Source of the DNA: Bilifractor porci
GTDB lineage: Bacteria > Bacillota > Clostridia > Lachnospirales > Lachnospiraceae
Assembly (NCBI RefSeq): GCF_009696005.1
Contig: NZ_VUMV01000004.1
Span: 124,001 to 188,000 of the forward strand
Reading direction: 5' to 3'
DNA length: 64,000 bases
The notes beneath the pieces are model-generated. The model saw only the letters and a list, made by a program, of their open reading frames with translations, was not told the DNA's origin and searched no databases. Below are positions 45,493-54,447 of this stretch, piece by piece; the stretch's first letter is position 1; every line of letters starts with the position of its first letter. The translations under genes were made by a program, and so were the position numbers.

Positions 45493-47259
45493 CTACATGC
45501 GCTCCGGCGCTTCAAAGCCGAGCACATCAATGGCGTCCTCCAGAACTTCCCGAACCGTGTCCAGAAGGAGAAGCCAGGATTTTTTCTGCTCCCGGTTCTC
45601 TTCCGAAAGGATTTTCGTCTCGTGATAAAAGCTGTTGAAATTGTTTGCAAGCTCGTAAATATACGCGCAGAGACGGTGCGGCGCCTTTTCCGCGTAGGCT
45701 CCCTCCAGTGCCTCATTGTACCGGGCGGTCTGGAGCATCAGGTTCTTCTCGCCCTTGCCGGCAGGCTCCAGAATTTTCGCGTCCGCAAGGCTTCCGCCCT
45801 CTTCCCGGAATTTCTCCAGAATAGATTTGATCCGGACAATGGTATAAAGGATATACGGTCCTGTATTCCCCTCGAAGGAAGTAAAGCGGTCAACATCAAA
45901 GACATAGTCCTTGGACGCCTGGTTGGAGAGATCGCCGTACTTAATGGCGGCCAGCCCCACCATCTCTGCCGTCCGGGAGGCATCTTTGTCCTTCACGCTG
46001 CGGTTTTCGACAATTTTTTTGTACATTTCCTGGTTAATATCCGCAATCAGCGTCTCCAGACGCATGACGCCGCCCTCTCTGGTCTTGAAAGGCTTCCCGT
46101 CCTTTCCGTTCATGGTTCCGAAACCGAGGAAGGACAGCTTTGTGCTTTCCGGCACCAGACCGGTTTTCCTGGCGCAGCGGAACACCTGGATAAAATGCAT
46201 CTCCTGACGCTTGTCCACAACGTAGAGAATCTCATCCGGATGATAGTCCTCTTCCCTCTGCACAATCGTCGCCAGGTCTGTCGTGGTGTAAAGGGCGGCC
46301 CCGTCGGATTTCAGGATCATGCAGGGCGGAACCTCCTTCTGGTCCTTCTCCTCCGCCACATCCACAATCAGGGCACCCTGGTCTTCATAGGCAAAGCCCT
46401 TCTCCTTCATCTCCTCCACCATGGGGCCGATATACTCCTGCACATCAGACTCTCCTTTCCAGAGATCGAAGTCCACGTGCAGCTTCGCGTAGTTTTTCTT
46501 CAGATCGCTGACCGAAAGATCCAGGATATGCCTCCACAGCGCACGGTACCCCGGCCTTCCGCCCTGAAGATCGGCGGTCGCCTGCAGCGCCCTCTCCTTA
46601 TATTCCGCGTCCTCCTTGGAACGGGCGCTTGCCGCCGGATAGATTTCCTCCAGCTCACTCATGGTAAAAGGCGGCTCCTGCGGGTATCCGGAGGTGATTG
46701 CCGGGTCAAAATAGGGAAGATCCGGTTTTCTCTCCTGCAGTTCTGTGATAATCAGACCCATCTGGAGCCCCCAGTCTCCCAGATGCACGTCCCCGATCAC
46801 CGTGTTTCCCAGTCTTCTTCCCATCCGCTTGATGCTCTCGCCGATAATCGCGGAGCGCAGATGTCCCACATGAAGAGGCTTAGCCACATTCGGCCCGCCG
46901 TAATCAATAATGATAGTCTCCGGACTTGAGGTTTTCTCCACCGAATGTTCCGGATCCTCCGCCATTTTCTGCAGATATCCCGACACAAAGGCCGGAGACA
47001 GGGTCAGGTTGATAAATCCCGGCATAACAGCCTCCGCCTTCTCAAAGACAGGGCTTCCCTGCAGCCGGGCAGCTACGTCCTCCGCGATCCGGATGGGCGC
47101 TTTCTGATATTCCTTTTTTGCCGCCAGAGCCCCGTTGCACTGATATTCGCACAGATCCGGACGGTTGGAAACAGAGACTCTGGCGTAGGACCTGCTGTAT
47201 CCCGCGCCCTCAAATGCTTCCGCCGTTTTTTCCGCAATCAAATCCACCAATTTTTTCAA
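45493..47259 (-). CDS. argS: Arginyl-tRNA synthetase
   Basis: A 588-residue class I synthetase charging tRNA-Arg. The N-terminal tRNA-binding domain precedes the HIGH-type motif LHVGHLRSAIIGES near residue 130. GTMNGKDGKPFKTREGGVM is the region corresponding to the KMSKS loop; many ArgRS lack a strict KMSK. The C-terminal anticodon-binding domain ends VLGFEAPERM. The start is TTG at 47259, overlapping the CBS gene stop, with GGAGAGGAAG upstream. No T-box leader is seen. Confidence 0.96.
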   Translation of the reverse strand: MKKLVDLIAEKTAEAFEGAGYSRSYARVSVSNRPDLCEYQCNGALAAKKEYQKAPIRIAEDVAARLQGSPVFEKAEAVMPGFINLTLSPAFVSGYLQKMAEDPEHSVEKTSSPETIIIDYGGPNVAKPLHVGHLRSAIIGESIKRMGRRLGNTVIGDVHLGDWGLQMGLIITELQERKPDLPYFDPAITSGYPQEPPFTMSELEEIYPAASARSKEDAEYKERALQATADLQGGRPGYRALWRHILDLSVSDLKKNYAKLHVDFDLWKGESDVQEYIGPMVEEMKEKGFAYEDQGALIVDVAEEKDQKEVPPCMILKSDGAALYTTTDLATIVQREEDYHPDEILYVVDKRQEMHFIQVFRCARKTGLVPESTKLSFLGFGTMNGKDGKPFKTREGGVMRLETLIADINQEMYKKIVENRSVKDKDASRTAEMVGLAAIKYGDLSNQASKDYVFDVDRFTSFEGNTGPYILYTIVRIKSILEKFREEGGSLADAKILEPAGKGEKNLMLQTARYNEALEGAYAEKAPHRLCAYIYELANNFNSFYHETKILSEENREQKKSWLLLLDTVREVLEDAIDVLGFEAPERM

Positions 47260-47687
47260 TTTTTCTTCCTCTCCTTCTTCTTGCCCAGGTCACTGTGCTC
47301 AATACAGTACTGAATAATGGCCTTACGTGTAATGATCCCGATAAAAACCCCGTTGTCATCCACAACCGGCACAAAATTCTGCCGCATGGCCACCTGCATC
47401 AGATCCTCGATATCACAGTTGATATTGACCGGATCCATTTTCCACCTGCGGCGGATTTTCATGATATTGATATCCTCTGCCTCGTGCATGTTCAGATTAT
47501 AGTAATCCTTGATAGCGCGCAGAAGATCCCCTTCTGTCAGCGTACCCACATAACGGCCGCCTTTGTCCAGGATGGGAATCGCCGTGTATTTATGATACTC
47601 CATTTTTTCCAGCGCCTGCCTCAGCGTACAGGAATCCGGAATATAGGCGGTTTCCGCCTTCGGAGTGATAAAAAACAAAATATTCAT
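47256..47687 (-). CDS. CBS-domain protein
   Basis: A 143-residue protein consisting of two CBS domains, about residues 5-60 and 75-130 (VPVVDDNGVFIGIITRKAI in the second). Such pairs bind adenine nucleotides or similar ligands and sense energy state. It is co-transcribed with argS, whose start overlaps its stop. ATG at 47687 follows AAGGAG by eight bases. Its target is unknown; no partner domain is fused. Confidence 0.87.
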   Translation of the reverse strand: MNILFFITPKAETAYIPDSCTLRQALEKMEYHKYTAIPILDKGGRYVGTLTEGDLLRAIKDYYNLNMHEAEDINIMKIRRRWKMDPVNINCDIEDLMQVAMRQNFVPVVDDNGVFIGIITRKAIIQYCIEHSDLGKKKERKKN

Positions 47688-47740
47688 GCCCGTTTCTCCT
47701 TATTGTTTCCGACCGGGTCTTACCCTTTGAAAACGAATTC

Positions 47741-47769
47741 AGTATAATGGAATCATAGTAAAGTTTCAA
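47741..47769 (-). promoter_or_regulatory. Promoter of the CBS-argS operon, facing an overlapping plus-strand -10
   Basis: On the minus strand TTGAAA (47764-47769), 17 bases and TATACT (47741-47746). On the plus strand TATAAT (47743-47748) is a -10 for the LUD gene, with only a poor -35 (TTACCC region). The two -10 boxes overlap, so the promoters should compete. Confidence 0.7.
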
Positions 47770-47791
47770 GGTTTCAGGAAAGGAGTTCTGT

Positions 47792-48424
47792 ATGGGAGCA
47801 AAAGAAGAAAATTACCGGCATCTAGGCGAGACGATGATCAAAAAATTCAGGAAGAGAAATATAGACGCCTGTTACTGCGCCAGCAAAGAAGAGGCTGTAA
47901 AGAAGGTGCTGGAAATGATTCCGAAGGAAGAGAGTGTTACCTGGGGAGGGTCTGTCACCCTGCAGGAAACAGGCATCCTGGAGGCTCTGAAAAGCAAGGG
48001 ATGCCGGATGATTGACCGGAACGAGGCAAAAACACCGGAAGAAAAAAGACAGATGTACGCCAGACAGGTTCTGTCCGACTGGTTTCTGATGAGCACCAAC
48101 GCCTTCTCCGCGGACGGAGAACTGGTGAATATAGACGGAAACGGGAACCGCGTCTCCCTTCTGATCCACGGTCCGTCCCATGTCATTGTCCTGGCGGGCA
48201 TGAACAAATTCGCCCCGACCCTGGAGGACGCGGTGCGCAGAGCCAGAAACGTGGCCTCCCCCGCCAACTGCGTCCGCCTGGGGCTGAAAACCCCGTGCGC
48301 GGCAACCGGGATCTGCGGGGACTGCGCCGACCCCACGATCTGCTGCCAGTTTGTCATTACCCGCCACTCCCGGCATGACGGACGGATCACCGTCATCCTC
48401 GTCGGCGAGGATCTCGGCTACTGA
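47792..48424 (+). CDS. LUD-domain protein (LutC/YkgG-like)
   Basis: A 210-residue protein of the LUD family, to which LutC of the lactate-oxidation complex belongs. Family landmarks are VTWGGSVTLQETG near 55, STNAFSADGELVNIDGNGNR near 105 and GICGDCADPTICCQFVIT near 170, which includes four cysteines. LutA and LutB are not present, so it is an orphan member whose role is unknown. ATG at 47792 follows AAAGGAG. It is the only chromosomal gene on the plus strand outside the island. Confidence 0.87.
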   Translation: MGAKEENYRHLGETMIKKFRKRNIDACYCASKEEAVKKVLEMIPKEESVTWGGSVTLQETGILEALKSKGCRMIDRNEAKTPEEKRQMYARQVLSDWFLMSTNAFSADGELVNIDGNGNRVSLLIHGPSHVIVLAGMNKFAPTLEDAVRRARNVASPANCVRLGLKTPCAATGICGDCADPTICCQFVITRHSRHDGRITVILVGEDLGY

Positions 48425-48469
48425 TTCCATGCCTTCCTTTCGGCCCGGATGTATCGACTTGCATGCGGA

Positions 48470-48502
48470 TTCCGCACGGCAGGATTTTCCTGCTGTGCGG
48501 AA
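48470..48502. terminator. 15-bp hairpin between convergent genes
   Basis: TTCCGCACGGCAGGA pairs with TCCTGCTGTGCGGAA around TTT, with one G-U pair on the plus strand. There is no U-run on either side, so terminator activity is uncertain. It lies between the LUD gene and the convergent MacB-like permease gene. Confidence 0.5.
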
Positions 48503-48584
48503 CGGAAGCGGCGGCAGGGCTTCCTGTCTCTTTGGACTGCTGCCGTGCCATCATCCGGTTCTGTGAAATTCTTATTGAGCCCCG

Positions 48585-49937
48585 TTACTCCCTCTGCAGC
48601 GCCTGAATCGGATCCAGATTGGCCGCCTTTACAGAAGGCAGAAGGCCGAACACGATGCCGATCAGCATGGAAAAGCCGACGCCGATCAGGATGGCCGGCA
48701 CACTGATGGCGACAGGGATTCCGGACGTATGCGAGATCACATAGGCCAGAATAATACCGGCAGCCACACCAATCACACCGCCTGTACTGGTCAGCACGAC
48801 AGATTCTGTCAGGAACTGTCCCAGAATGGTTTTCTTTCTGGCTCCCAGCGCTTTCTTCAGTCCGATCTCCGCGGTTCGCTCCGTCACGGATACCAGCATG
48901 ATATTCATGACGCCGATTCCTCCCACCAGCAGGGCAATGCTGGCGATCCAGATCAGCAGGTTGTTGGTGCTGGCACTCAGCTCCTGCTTGTTTTTTGCCT
49001 TTTCCAGCATGTCCTCCGCGCGGTAGGTAATGGCTGTGTTTCCGGAGGCCGTACCCTCTGTTCCTGTTTCCACTCCGTCTGCGCCTTCCTCCGCGTCCGC
49101 GTCCGCCGTCTCCGCATCCTGCCCCGCGGAAGCTTCCGCCGGGCTGTAGCCGGCCACGGACTCGTTCATCACCTCTGCGACTTCTTTTCCGACATTGCTC
49201 ATATCGTTCGTGGTGACCGCCCTGGCCACACAGTTCTGCGGCTCGTCATATTGATAAACGACAGGCCAAACGGCATCCGGGATCATTACCACGCCGTTTG
49301 TGTTCTGCGCGTAATTGTAATAATCCATCAGTGAGTTGATTTCCGGACCGCTTGCGCTGCTCCTTACAAGCCCCACTACGGTAAAAGGCTCGTTTCGCAC
49401 CGTTATCGTCCCGCCGACCGCCCCGCCGTCCGGAAACAGAGCGGCCGCCGCCGTTTCATCCAGAAGAACCACCTTCCGGAACGCCGGATAATCCGAATCC
49501 AGAAAAGGCCGTCCGGAAATCACCTGATACCCCTTTGTGCCCAGGTAATGGGTGTCAATCCCATACACCGCACCGGACGAAAGCATATTGCTTCCGTTTG
49601 CGATATTTCCCTCCCAGGACCTCTCCAGGTAAAAAGACGCGTCCTCTACATCCGGAAAATCACGGATCCTGTCCATCTGGTCCTGTGAGACCGGCGAGAT
49701 GCCGGCGGGAAGCCCGTAATCCATGTAATAGTCGCTGGAGCCCTGCTTCAAGGAGACCGTGACATTATTATTTCCGGCGCCGATCAGGCTTTTCAGGATC
49801 TGCTCGTTGGTTCCCTTGATCGTGGAAACGATTGCTATAATGGACGCGATGCCGATAATAACCCCCAGCATGGTCAGGAAGGAACGCATTTTATGATTCC
49901 AGATTCCCTGAAATGCCAGTCTGATATTTTCACTCAT
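48585..49937 (-). CDS. MacB-type ABC transporter permease
   Basis: A 450-residue FtsX/MacB-family membrane protein. One membrane helix lies near residues 20-42 (TMLGVIIGIASIIAIVS), a large extracytoplasmic MacB_PCD domain spans about 45-310, and three helices lie at the C-terminus (around 320-445). An Asp/Glu/Ala-rich low-complexity stretch occurs near 265-290. With the ATPase at 52302-53021 and an adaptor it forms a MacAB-like mechanotransmission exporter for peptides, lipids or antibiotics. It is the last gene of the seven-gene operon. Confidence 0.87.
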   Translation of the reverse strand: MSENIRLAFQGIWNHKMRSFLTMLGVIIGIASIIAIVSTIKGTNEQILKSLIGAGNNNVTVSLKQGSSDYYMDYGLPAGISPVSQDQMDRIRDFPDVEDASFYLERSWEGNIANGSNMLSSGAVYGIDTHYLGTKGYQVISGRPFLDSDYPAFRKVVLLDETAAAALFPDGGAVGGTITVRNEPFTVVGLVRSSASGPEINSLMDYYNYAQNTNGVVMIPDAVWPVVYQYDEPQNCVARAVTTNDMSNVGKEVAEVMNESVAGYSPAEASAGQDAETADADAEEGADGVETGTEGTASGNTAITYRAEDMLEKAKNKQELSASTNNLLIWIASIALLVGGIGVMNIMLVSVTERTAEIGLKKALGARKKTILGQFLTESVVLTSTGGVIGVAAGIILAYVISHTSGIPVAISVPAILIGVGFSMLIGIVFGLLPSVKAANLDPIQALQRE

Positions 49938-49951
49938 TCCCTGCTCCTTCC

Positions 49952-52318
49952 TTAAGACGTAACCAGCTCCTCCATGGATGCCTCCCTGGTCTTCGCTCCC
50001 TCCACGGCTGTTTTCCCGTACGGGAACGCGATCCAGTCATCCGGACTGATTCCGGATTTCACCTCATAAGATCCGCCGTTTAATTTTCCGGTTTCGATAT
50101 ACTGCTTCTTCAGTTTTCCGTCTTCGCCGCGTTTCATGACATACTTTCTTCCGCTGTCATCCCGGACGAAGGCCTGGTCAATGCTGATGGTATTCCCTGT
50201 CCCGGAGGAATCCTGCGCAGAGGAGGAAGATGCCAGCTGTATGTTCAGGCTTTCTCCTTCTTTCAGATCCGCTCCCTTTTCCGCAATCCGGGCGATAAAC
50301 GGATAGTAGGACTGGCTGACCGAATCGGAATAGCCGGAATTAAATACGCCGCTTGTATCCGGATAGGGGGAAATATCCTGGATCTCCGCCTGGTACATGC
50401 CGCCTGTCTGCCAGGACGTGACCGTAACAATATCTCCGGTTCTGACCTGTCCCAGAAGCAGTTCCGGAAGTCCGCCCTTTACATAGAGTCCCTCACTTCC
50501 GCTGACCTGGACAAAAGCGCTGCCGTCCTGCGGGGGAGACTGGGGATCTCCTGCCTTTGTGACCGTTCCGTCCAGCTTCGCGGTTACCCTTCCGCTGTCC
50601 AATGCCTCCTGTGTCATCTGGATTTTCAGACGGCTCTCTCTTTCATCCAGCTCCAGATCCCTCAGAGCCTTCTCCTGTTCCTTTCTGGAATCCGCAATTT
50701 CTTCTTTTGTATAAGAAGCGTCCGAAGGGATCAGCTCCGAACCGCCGGACAGTCCGGCAGAATTATCCGAAGAATTCCCGTCTGATACCCCACTGTTTTT
50801 CCCAGCTAACCCGGCATCGGCGGAATCCGTCAGAAGGTTTGACACGCGCACGTTTCCCGCAAACGCCAGTTCACCGGACGGTATTCCCGCTGCAGATTTC
50901 AGGGAAGCGGTCTGCGCCGCAGCTTGTTGTGCACCCGCCGCTTCTTTCTTTCCGGCAGGCGCAGACGAATCTGATCCCGCCCCGCTTCCGCCCGGCATTT
51001 CGGCACCGGAAGGCTCTGTCGCCGGTGGTGTACCGGAAGGCTCCGCGGCCGGTGACGCGGGTGTTTCCGTCGGTGTCACCTCCGGAGTGACTGACGGGAT
51101 GACAGACGGTGTTTCGGTCGGCGTCACTGACGGTTCCGCAGTCGGCTTTGCTTCCTGCGCGGAATCCTTCTGCTCTTTGATCTCCGGTTTTCCGTTGCCC
51201 GCAAAGCTGACGCAGATTTCTCCGTCTGCCTCCCGCTGCAGGGCATCTCTCCCCCACGTTTTTTCTCCTGTTGTTCCGCTGTCCTTCCAGGTCAGAAGTT
51301 TTCCCGTCACCTTATCGCCTTCATGTGCTTCCAGAAGAAAATAACAGGTATCCTTCCCCGCGTTTTTTTCCTTCAGCATCGAAAAGAAGGAATCTTCCAG
51401 ATAAATATCCGCCCCGTTCCGGACAAGATATCGGTAGGGATGCTCCCTGCTTCCCAGGTTTTCCTCTGCCGTGTCTTCATTAAAGGCCACGGCTTTGCCG
51501 TCCAGCCGGGTATAAGCTTCCGACACGGCCAGATCGATTTTCAGTGTATTCTGCCGGGCAAGCTGGTCCGCCAGGCTCAGGCTGTCTCCCAGCCACATGC
51601 GGAGAATCGGGCTGTCCGGCGAGTTTTCCGCGTGCACCTCCAGAGAGAACCAGACCGTCTCCAGCTTTCTCTCCTGAGCTTTTTTCTGAAGCATCTCCAG
51701 AAAAGACGGCTGGATCGTCGTCTGCTCCAGACACAGATAGCGGAGCGGGTTTCCCTGTGTCCCCGCGTCCTCATCCGTCTCATTCAGCGCAGCCGCGTCC
51801 CCTGTCAGGTTCGCGTAAGTTTTTAATTTGCTCTCTCCGTTTTCTTCCTCCCCTTCGTCTCCGAATCCCCCGCCGTAATCCCCGCCGCCGTCGGAATCGG
51901 ACACGGGCTTCAGGGTTTTCAGCGTCTCCAGGTTTTTCCGCGCCACTTCCATTTTCAGCTGGATCTGCTGGAGGTTCAGCTTTTCTTTTTCCAGCCCGAG
52001 CGATGTCTTTGACGTATCGTATTCCAGAAGGACATCGCCCTTTCGTACCGTCTGCCCTTCCTTTACACAGACCTTCGACACGGTCTCCGCGTCTGTCAGA
52101 TACACATTCTGCATGGCGTCCGTCGTAACATATCCGCTCATGGACGCAGCCATATCCATCATATAACCGGAATAACTGACATCGTTCACGGAGATGACCA
52201 GCGCCGTCCCGGAGGAGGATGTCGTCTTTCTGACCGCCACCGAAATGCCCACGGCAGCCCCCGAAAGAACAGCCGCTGTCAGAATAACTGAAACCACCTT
52301 TTTACTTCTCCCCGTCAT
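49952..52318 (-). CDS. MacA/HlyD-like membrane-fusion adaptor with a large duplicated insert
   Basis: A 788-residue adaptor, much longer than the usual 350-470. It has a membrane anchor at about 9-28, a lipoyl half near 85-105, and a coiled-coil arm starting near 108. That arm is interrupted by residues 140-540: two copies of a 60-residue unit (about 187-246 and 289-347), a Pro/Thr/Glu-rich linker (390-450) and a Gly/Ser-rich stretch. The second coiled-coil arm (538-575), lipoyl half and beta-barrel then follow. It starts at ATG 52318 (GGAGG six bases upstream) and overlaps the ATPase gene. Each unit shows RYL, SF..ML and F.LE.H in order. Confidence 0.82.
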   Translation of the reverse strand: MTGRSKKVVSVILTAAVLSGAAVGISVAVRKTTSSSGTALVISVNDVSYSGYMMDMAASMSGYVTTDAMQNVYLTDAETVSKVCVKEGQTVRKGDVLLEYDTSKTSLGLEKEKLNLQQIQLKMEVARKNLETLKTLKPVSDSDGGGDYGGGFGDEGEEENGESKLKTYANLTGDAAALNETDEDAGTQGNPLRYLCLEQTTIQPSFLEMLQKKAQERKLETVWFSLEVHAENSPDSPILRMWLGDSLSLADQLARQNTLKIDLAVSEAYTRLDGKAVAFNEDTAEENLGSREHPYRYLVRNGADIYLEDSFFSMLKEKNAGKDTCYFLLEAHEGDKVTGKLLTWKDSGTTGEKTWGRDALQREADGEICVSFAGNGKPEIKEQKDSAQEAKPTAEPSVTPTETPSVIPSVTPEVTPTETPASPAAEPSGTPPATEPSGAEMPGGSGAGSDSSAPAGKKEAAGAQQAAAQTASLKSAAGIPSGELAFAGNVRVSNLLTDSADAGLAGKNSGVSDGNSSDNSAGLSGGSELIPSDASYTKEEIADSRKEQEKALRDLELDERESRLKIQMTQEALDSGRVTAKLDGTVTKAGDPQSPPQDGSAFVQVSGSEGLYVKGGLPELLLGQVRTGDIVTVTSWQTGGMYQAEIQDISPYPDTSGVFNSGYSDSVSQSYYPFIARIAEKGADLKEGESLNIQLASSSSAQDSSGTGNTISIDQAFVRDDSGRKYVMKRGEDGKLKKQYIETGKLNGGSYEVKSGISPDDWIAFPYGKTAVEGAKTREASMEELVTS

Positions 52319-53021
52319 GCCCTGCCTCCTTCCCCGCGGATTCTCCGTCCGCCTCGGAGAGCCTGCCGTCGCGGATAAGCACCATCCGCCCCGCCTGTTC
52401 CGCGATGTGCGCGTCATGCGTGATCATCAGAACGGTAACGCCCTCCTGATTCAGCTGACGAAACAAGTCCATAATCTGCATCCCGGACGCGGAATCCAGG
52501 GCTCCCGTCGGCTCATCCGCCAGCAGAAGCTCCGGATGATTGACCATCGCCCTGGCAATCGCCACCCTCTGTTTCTGCCCTCCGGAAAGCTGGTTCGGCT
52601 TATGCCTCAGCCTGTCTCCCAGCCCGACCCTCTCCAGTGCCTCCGCTGCCCGCTTCCTTCTCTCATTCCCCGCCACCTTCGCGTAAATCAGCGGAAGCTC
52701 CACGTTCTGAAGGGCGGTCTGGTCTGCGAGCAGCTGGAAATTCTGAAAAACAAACCCGATTTTGTTCAGCCGGATGTCCGCCAGCTGGTCGTCCGTACAG
52801 TCCTTCAGCAGTGCCCCGTCCAGCAGGATTTCTCCGGAGGTCGGCCTGTCCAGACAGCCGATCAGGTTCATCAGTGTGGATTTTCCGGAACCGGAGGGTC
52901 CCATGACCGCCACATATTCTCCGCTCTCCATAGAAAAATTGATATTCCTGAGTACAGGCGTGACAAGCCTGCCCTGGACATAATCCTTGCAGATCTCCCT
53001 GCATTCCAGAATTTTACCCAT
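52302..53021 (-). CDS. MacB/LolD-type ABC transporter ATPase
   Basis: A 239-residue ATPase with Walker A GPSGSGKST, signature LSGGQKQRVAIARA and Walker B LLLADEPTGALDS, plus the H-loop ITHD. It belongs to the MacB/LolD/FtsE group that drives the MacB-type permease encoded two genes downstream. I start at ATG 53021 (MGKILECREI) with AGGGGG upstream; the frame extends upstream into the preceding adaptor gene's end and is not likely coding there. Its stop lies 17 bases inside the next adaptor gene. Confidence 0.92.
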   Translation of the reverse strand: MGKILECREICKDYVQGRLVTPVLRNINFSMESGEYVAVMGPSGSGKSTLMNLIGCLDRPTSGEILLDGALLKDCTDDQLADIRLNKIGFVFQNFQLLADQTALQNVELPLIYAKVAGNERRKRAAEALERVGLGDRLRHKPNQLSGGQKQRVAIARAMVNHPELLLADEPTGALDSASGMQIMDLFRQLNQEGVTVLMITHDAHIAEQAGRMVLIRDGRLSEADGESAGKEAGHDGEK

Positions 53022-53034
53022 CGGCCGCGCCCCC

Positions 53035-54447
53035 TTATCCAACTGCTTCTGTGTCGGCGGAACCCGCTTCCCCGGTACCGGATGTCTGCCCGGCGTTATC
53101 CCCGGCGTCTTCCGTCCCGGTGTCGTTCCCCCGTACTTCCCTGGTTCCGTAATCATTATACACACTGGAACCGTACACTTCTTCTCCGGCGCTGGAGGAG
53201 AATACACTTTCCATGTCCGTACCGCTGCCGGAAACCACAGACGTATCGGCCGGCATTTCTGCCATCGGGGCAGTGCGCATTCCTTCCTTCAGCGAGGAAT
53301 CCGGAAAAGCGATGGAATCACTCTCCGAGAGCCCGGACAGAATCTCTACCGTGCCCAGGCTTTCATCCTTATCTCCTAACGTCACCGCCTGCTTTGCCAG
53401 CTTCCCGTCCTTATCGGCCCATACGAAGGGATTCTCCGCATCCGTCTCATCGACCAGATACTCCGGAATCCAAAGGCCGTCCTTCTTCTCTGTCTGTCCG
53501 ACATCCGGTTCCAGATATACATGCTGCCCCATAATCAGCCCGTCGCTGGAATCCAGCTCCACATAAAACGGATAGCTGCTGCTTCCGGCGGACATATCGG
53601 ATGACATACCGTTGTTCTGTCCCGATGACGGGTTGGATGTATCAATCTTGGAAACCGTTCCTTTCCATGTCGCGGAAGAATCGGTGCGGCTGACAACCAG
53701 CATGGGACTTCCCTCCGCAATCTGGCTGATGTTCTGTTCGTTGATGCTGCCCTTAATCCGGTAATCCCCCGATTTCATCACGGTGAGAAAGGAATTATCC
53801 TGCATTCCGGATACGGAGGCGTCCGCATTTGAGGTTCCGCTCCGGATGCTTTTTACCACGCCGTCGATCTCCGATGTAACCGTGGCGTGGGCGATGTTGT
53901 CATTGAGCTTGTCGATATCCGCCTGTTTGCTCTGGATATCCAGTTCTTTCTGTTTTTCCGCCAGCTGCTGTTCCTGTATCTGGATCGTGTAATTGGCCTG
54001 ATCTGCCGCCTTCGCTTTTCTCTGCTGCTTCTGCAGCTCCGCGATGGTGGCATTGATGGATTCCTTTTCGTTATTCAGCCGTTCCAGATCAATCTGCGCC
54101 TGCGCGAGACTGTCGTTATACTTGTCCGTGTCGTAGGTAAAAAGGGGATCTCCTTTTTTTACCTTCTGTCCCACGGTGACCAGGATCTCCTTGACCGTGC
54201 TGTCTGACTTCTGCTCGACAGACCAGGTATCCTGGGACTCCACGACTCCGGCAAACCGGTTCACCATTCCCGTGCCGTCCGTATTTCCGGCCAGAACCGA
54301 CACCTTTTCCACATAGGCCGTGTTTTCTTCGTCTGCGGAAGCGCCGGTCCCGCTGTTCTTCAGACGAATCCCGATGAAGCCTGCGGCCGCACAGGCCGCC
54401 AGCACAACAGCCAGAATCACTGCCATTTTCTTTTTATTCCTGGGCAT
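53035..54447 (-). CDS. HlyD/MacA-like membrane-fusion adaptor
   Basis: A 470-residue adaptor with an N-terminal membrane anchor (about residues 9-28), a lipoyl domain with EILVTVGQKVKKGDPLFTYD near 95-114, a coiled-coil hairpin (about 120-200, Gln/Lys-rich), a second lipoyl half and a beta-barrel, and a Gly/Asp/Thr-rich acidic tail from 420. This is the standard order without the insert seen in the other adaptor. ATG at 54447 follows AGGAGG and overlaps the permease gene by 14 bases. It probably serves the MacB-like module. Confidence 0.88.
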   Translation of the reverse strand: MPRNKKKMAVILAVVLAACAAAGFIGIRLKNSGTGASADEENTAYVEKVSVLAGNTDGTGMVNRFAGVVESQDTWSVEQKSDSTVKEILVTVGQKVKKGDPLFTYDTDKYNDSLAQAQIDLERLNNEKESINATIAELQKQQRKAKAADQANYTIQIQEQQLAEKQKELDIQSKQADIDKLNDNIAHATVTSEIDGVVKSIRSGTSNADASVSGMQDNSFLTVMKSGDYRIKGSINEQNISQIAEGSPMLVVSRTDSSATWKGTVSKIDTSNPSSGQNNGMSSDMSAGSSSYPFYVELDSSDGLIMGQHVYLEPDVGQTEKKDGLWIPEYLVDETDAENPFVWADKDGKLAKQAVTLGDKDESLGTVEILSGLSESDSIAFPDSSLKEGMRTAPMAEMPADTSVVSGSGTDMESVFSSSAGEEVYGSSVYNDYGTREVRGNDTGTEDAGDNAGQTSGTGEAGSADTEAVG

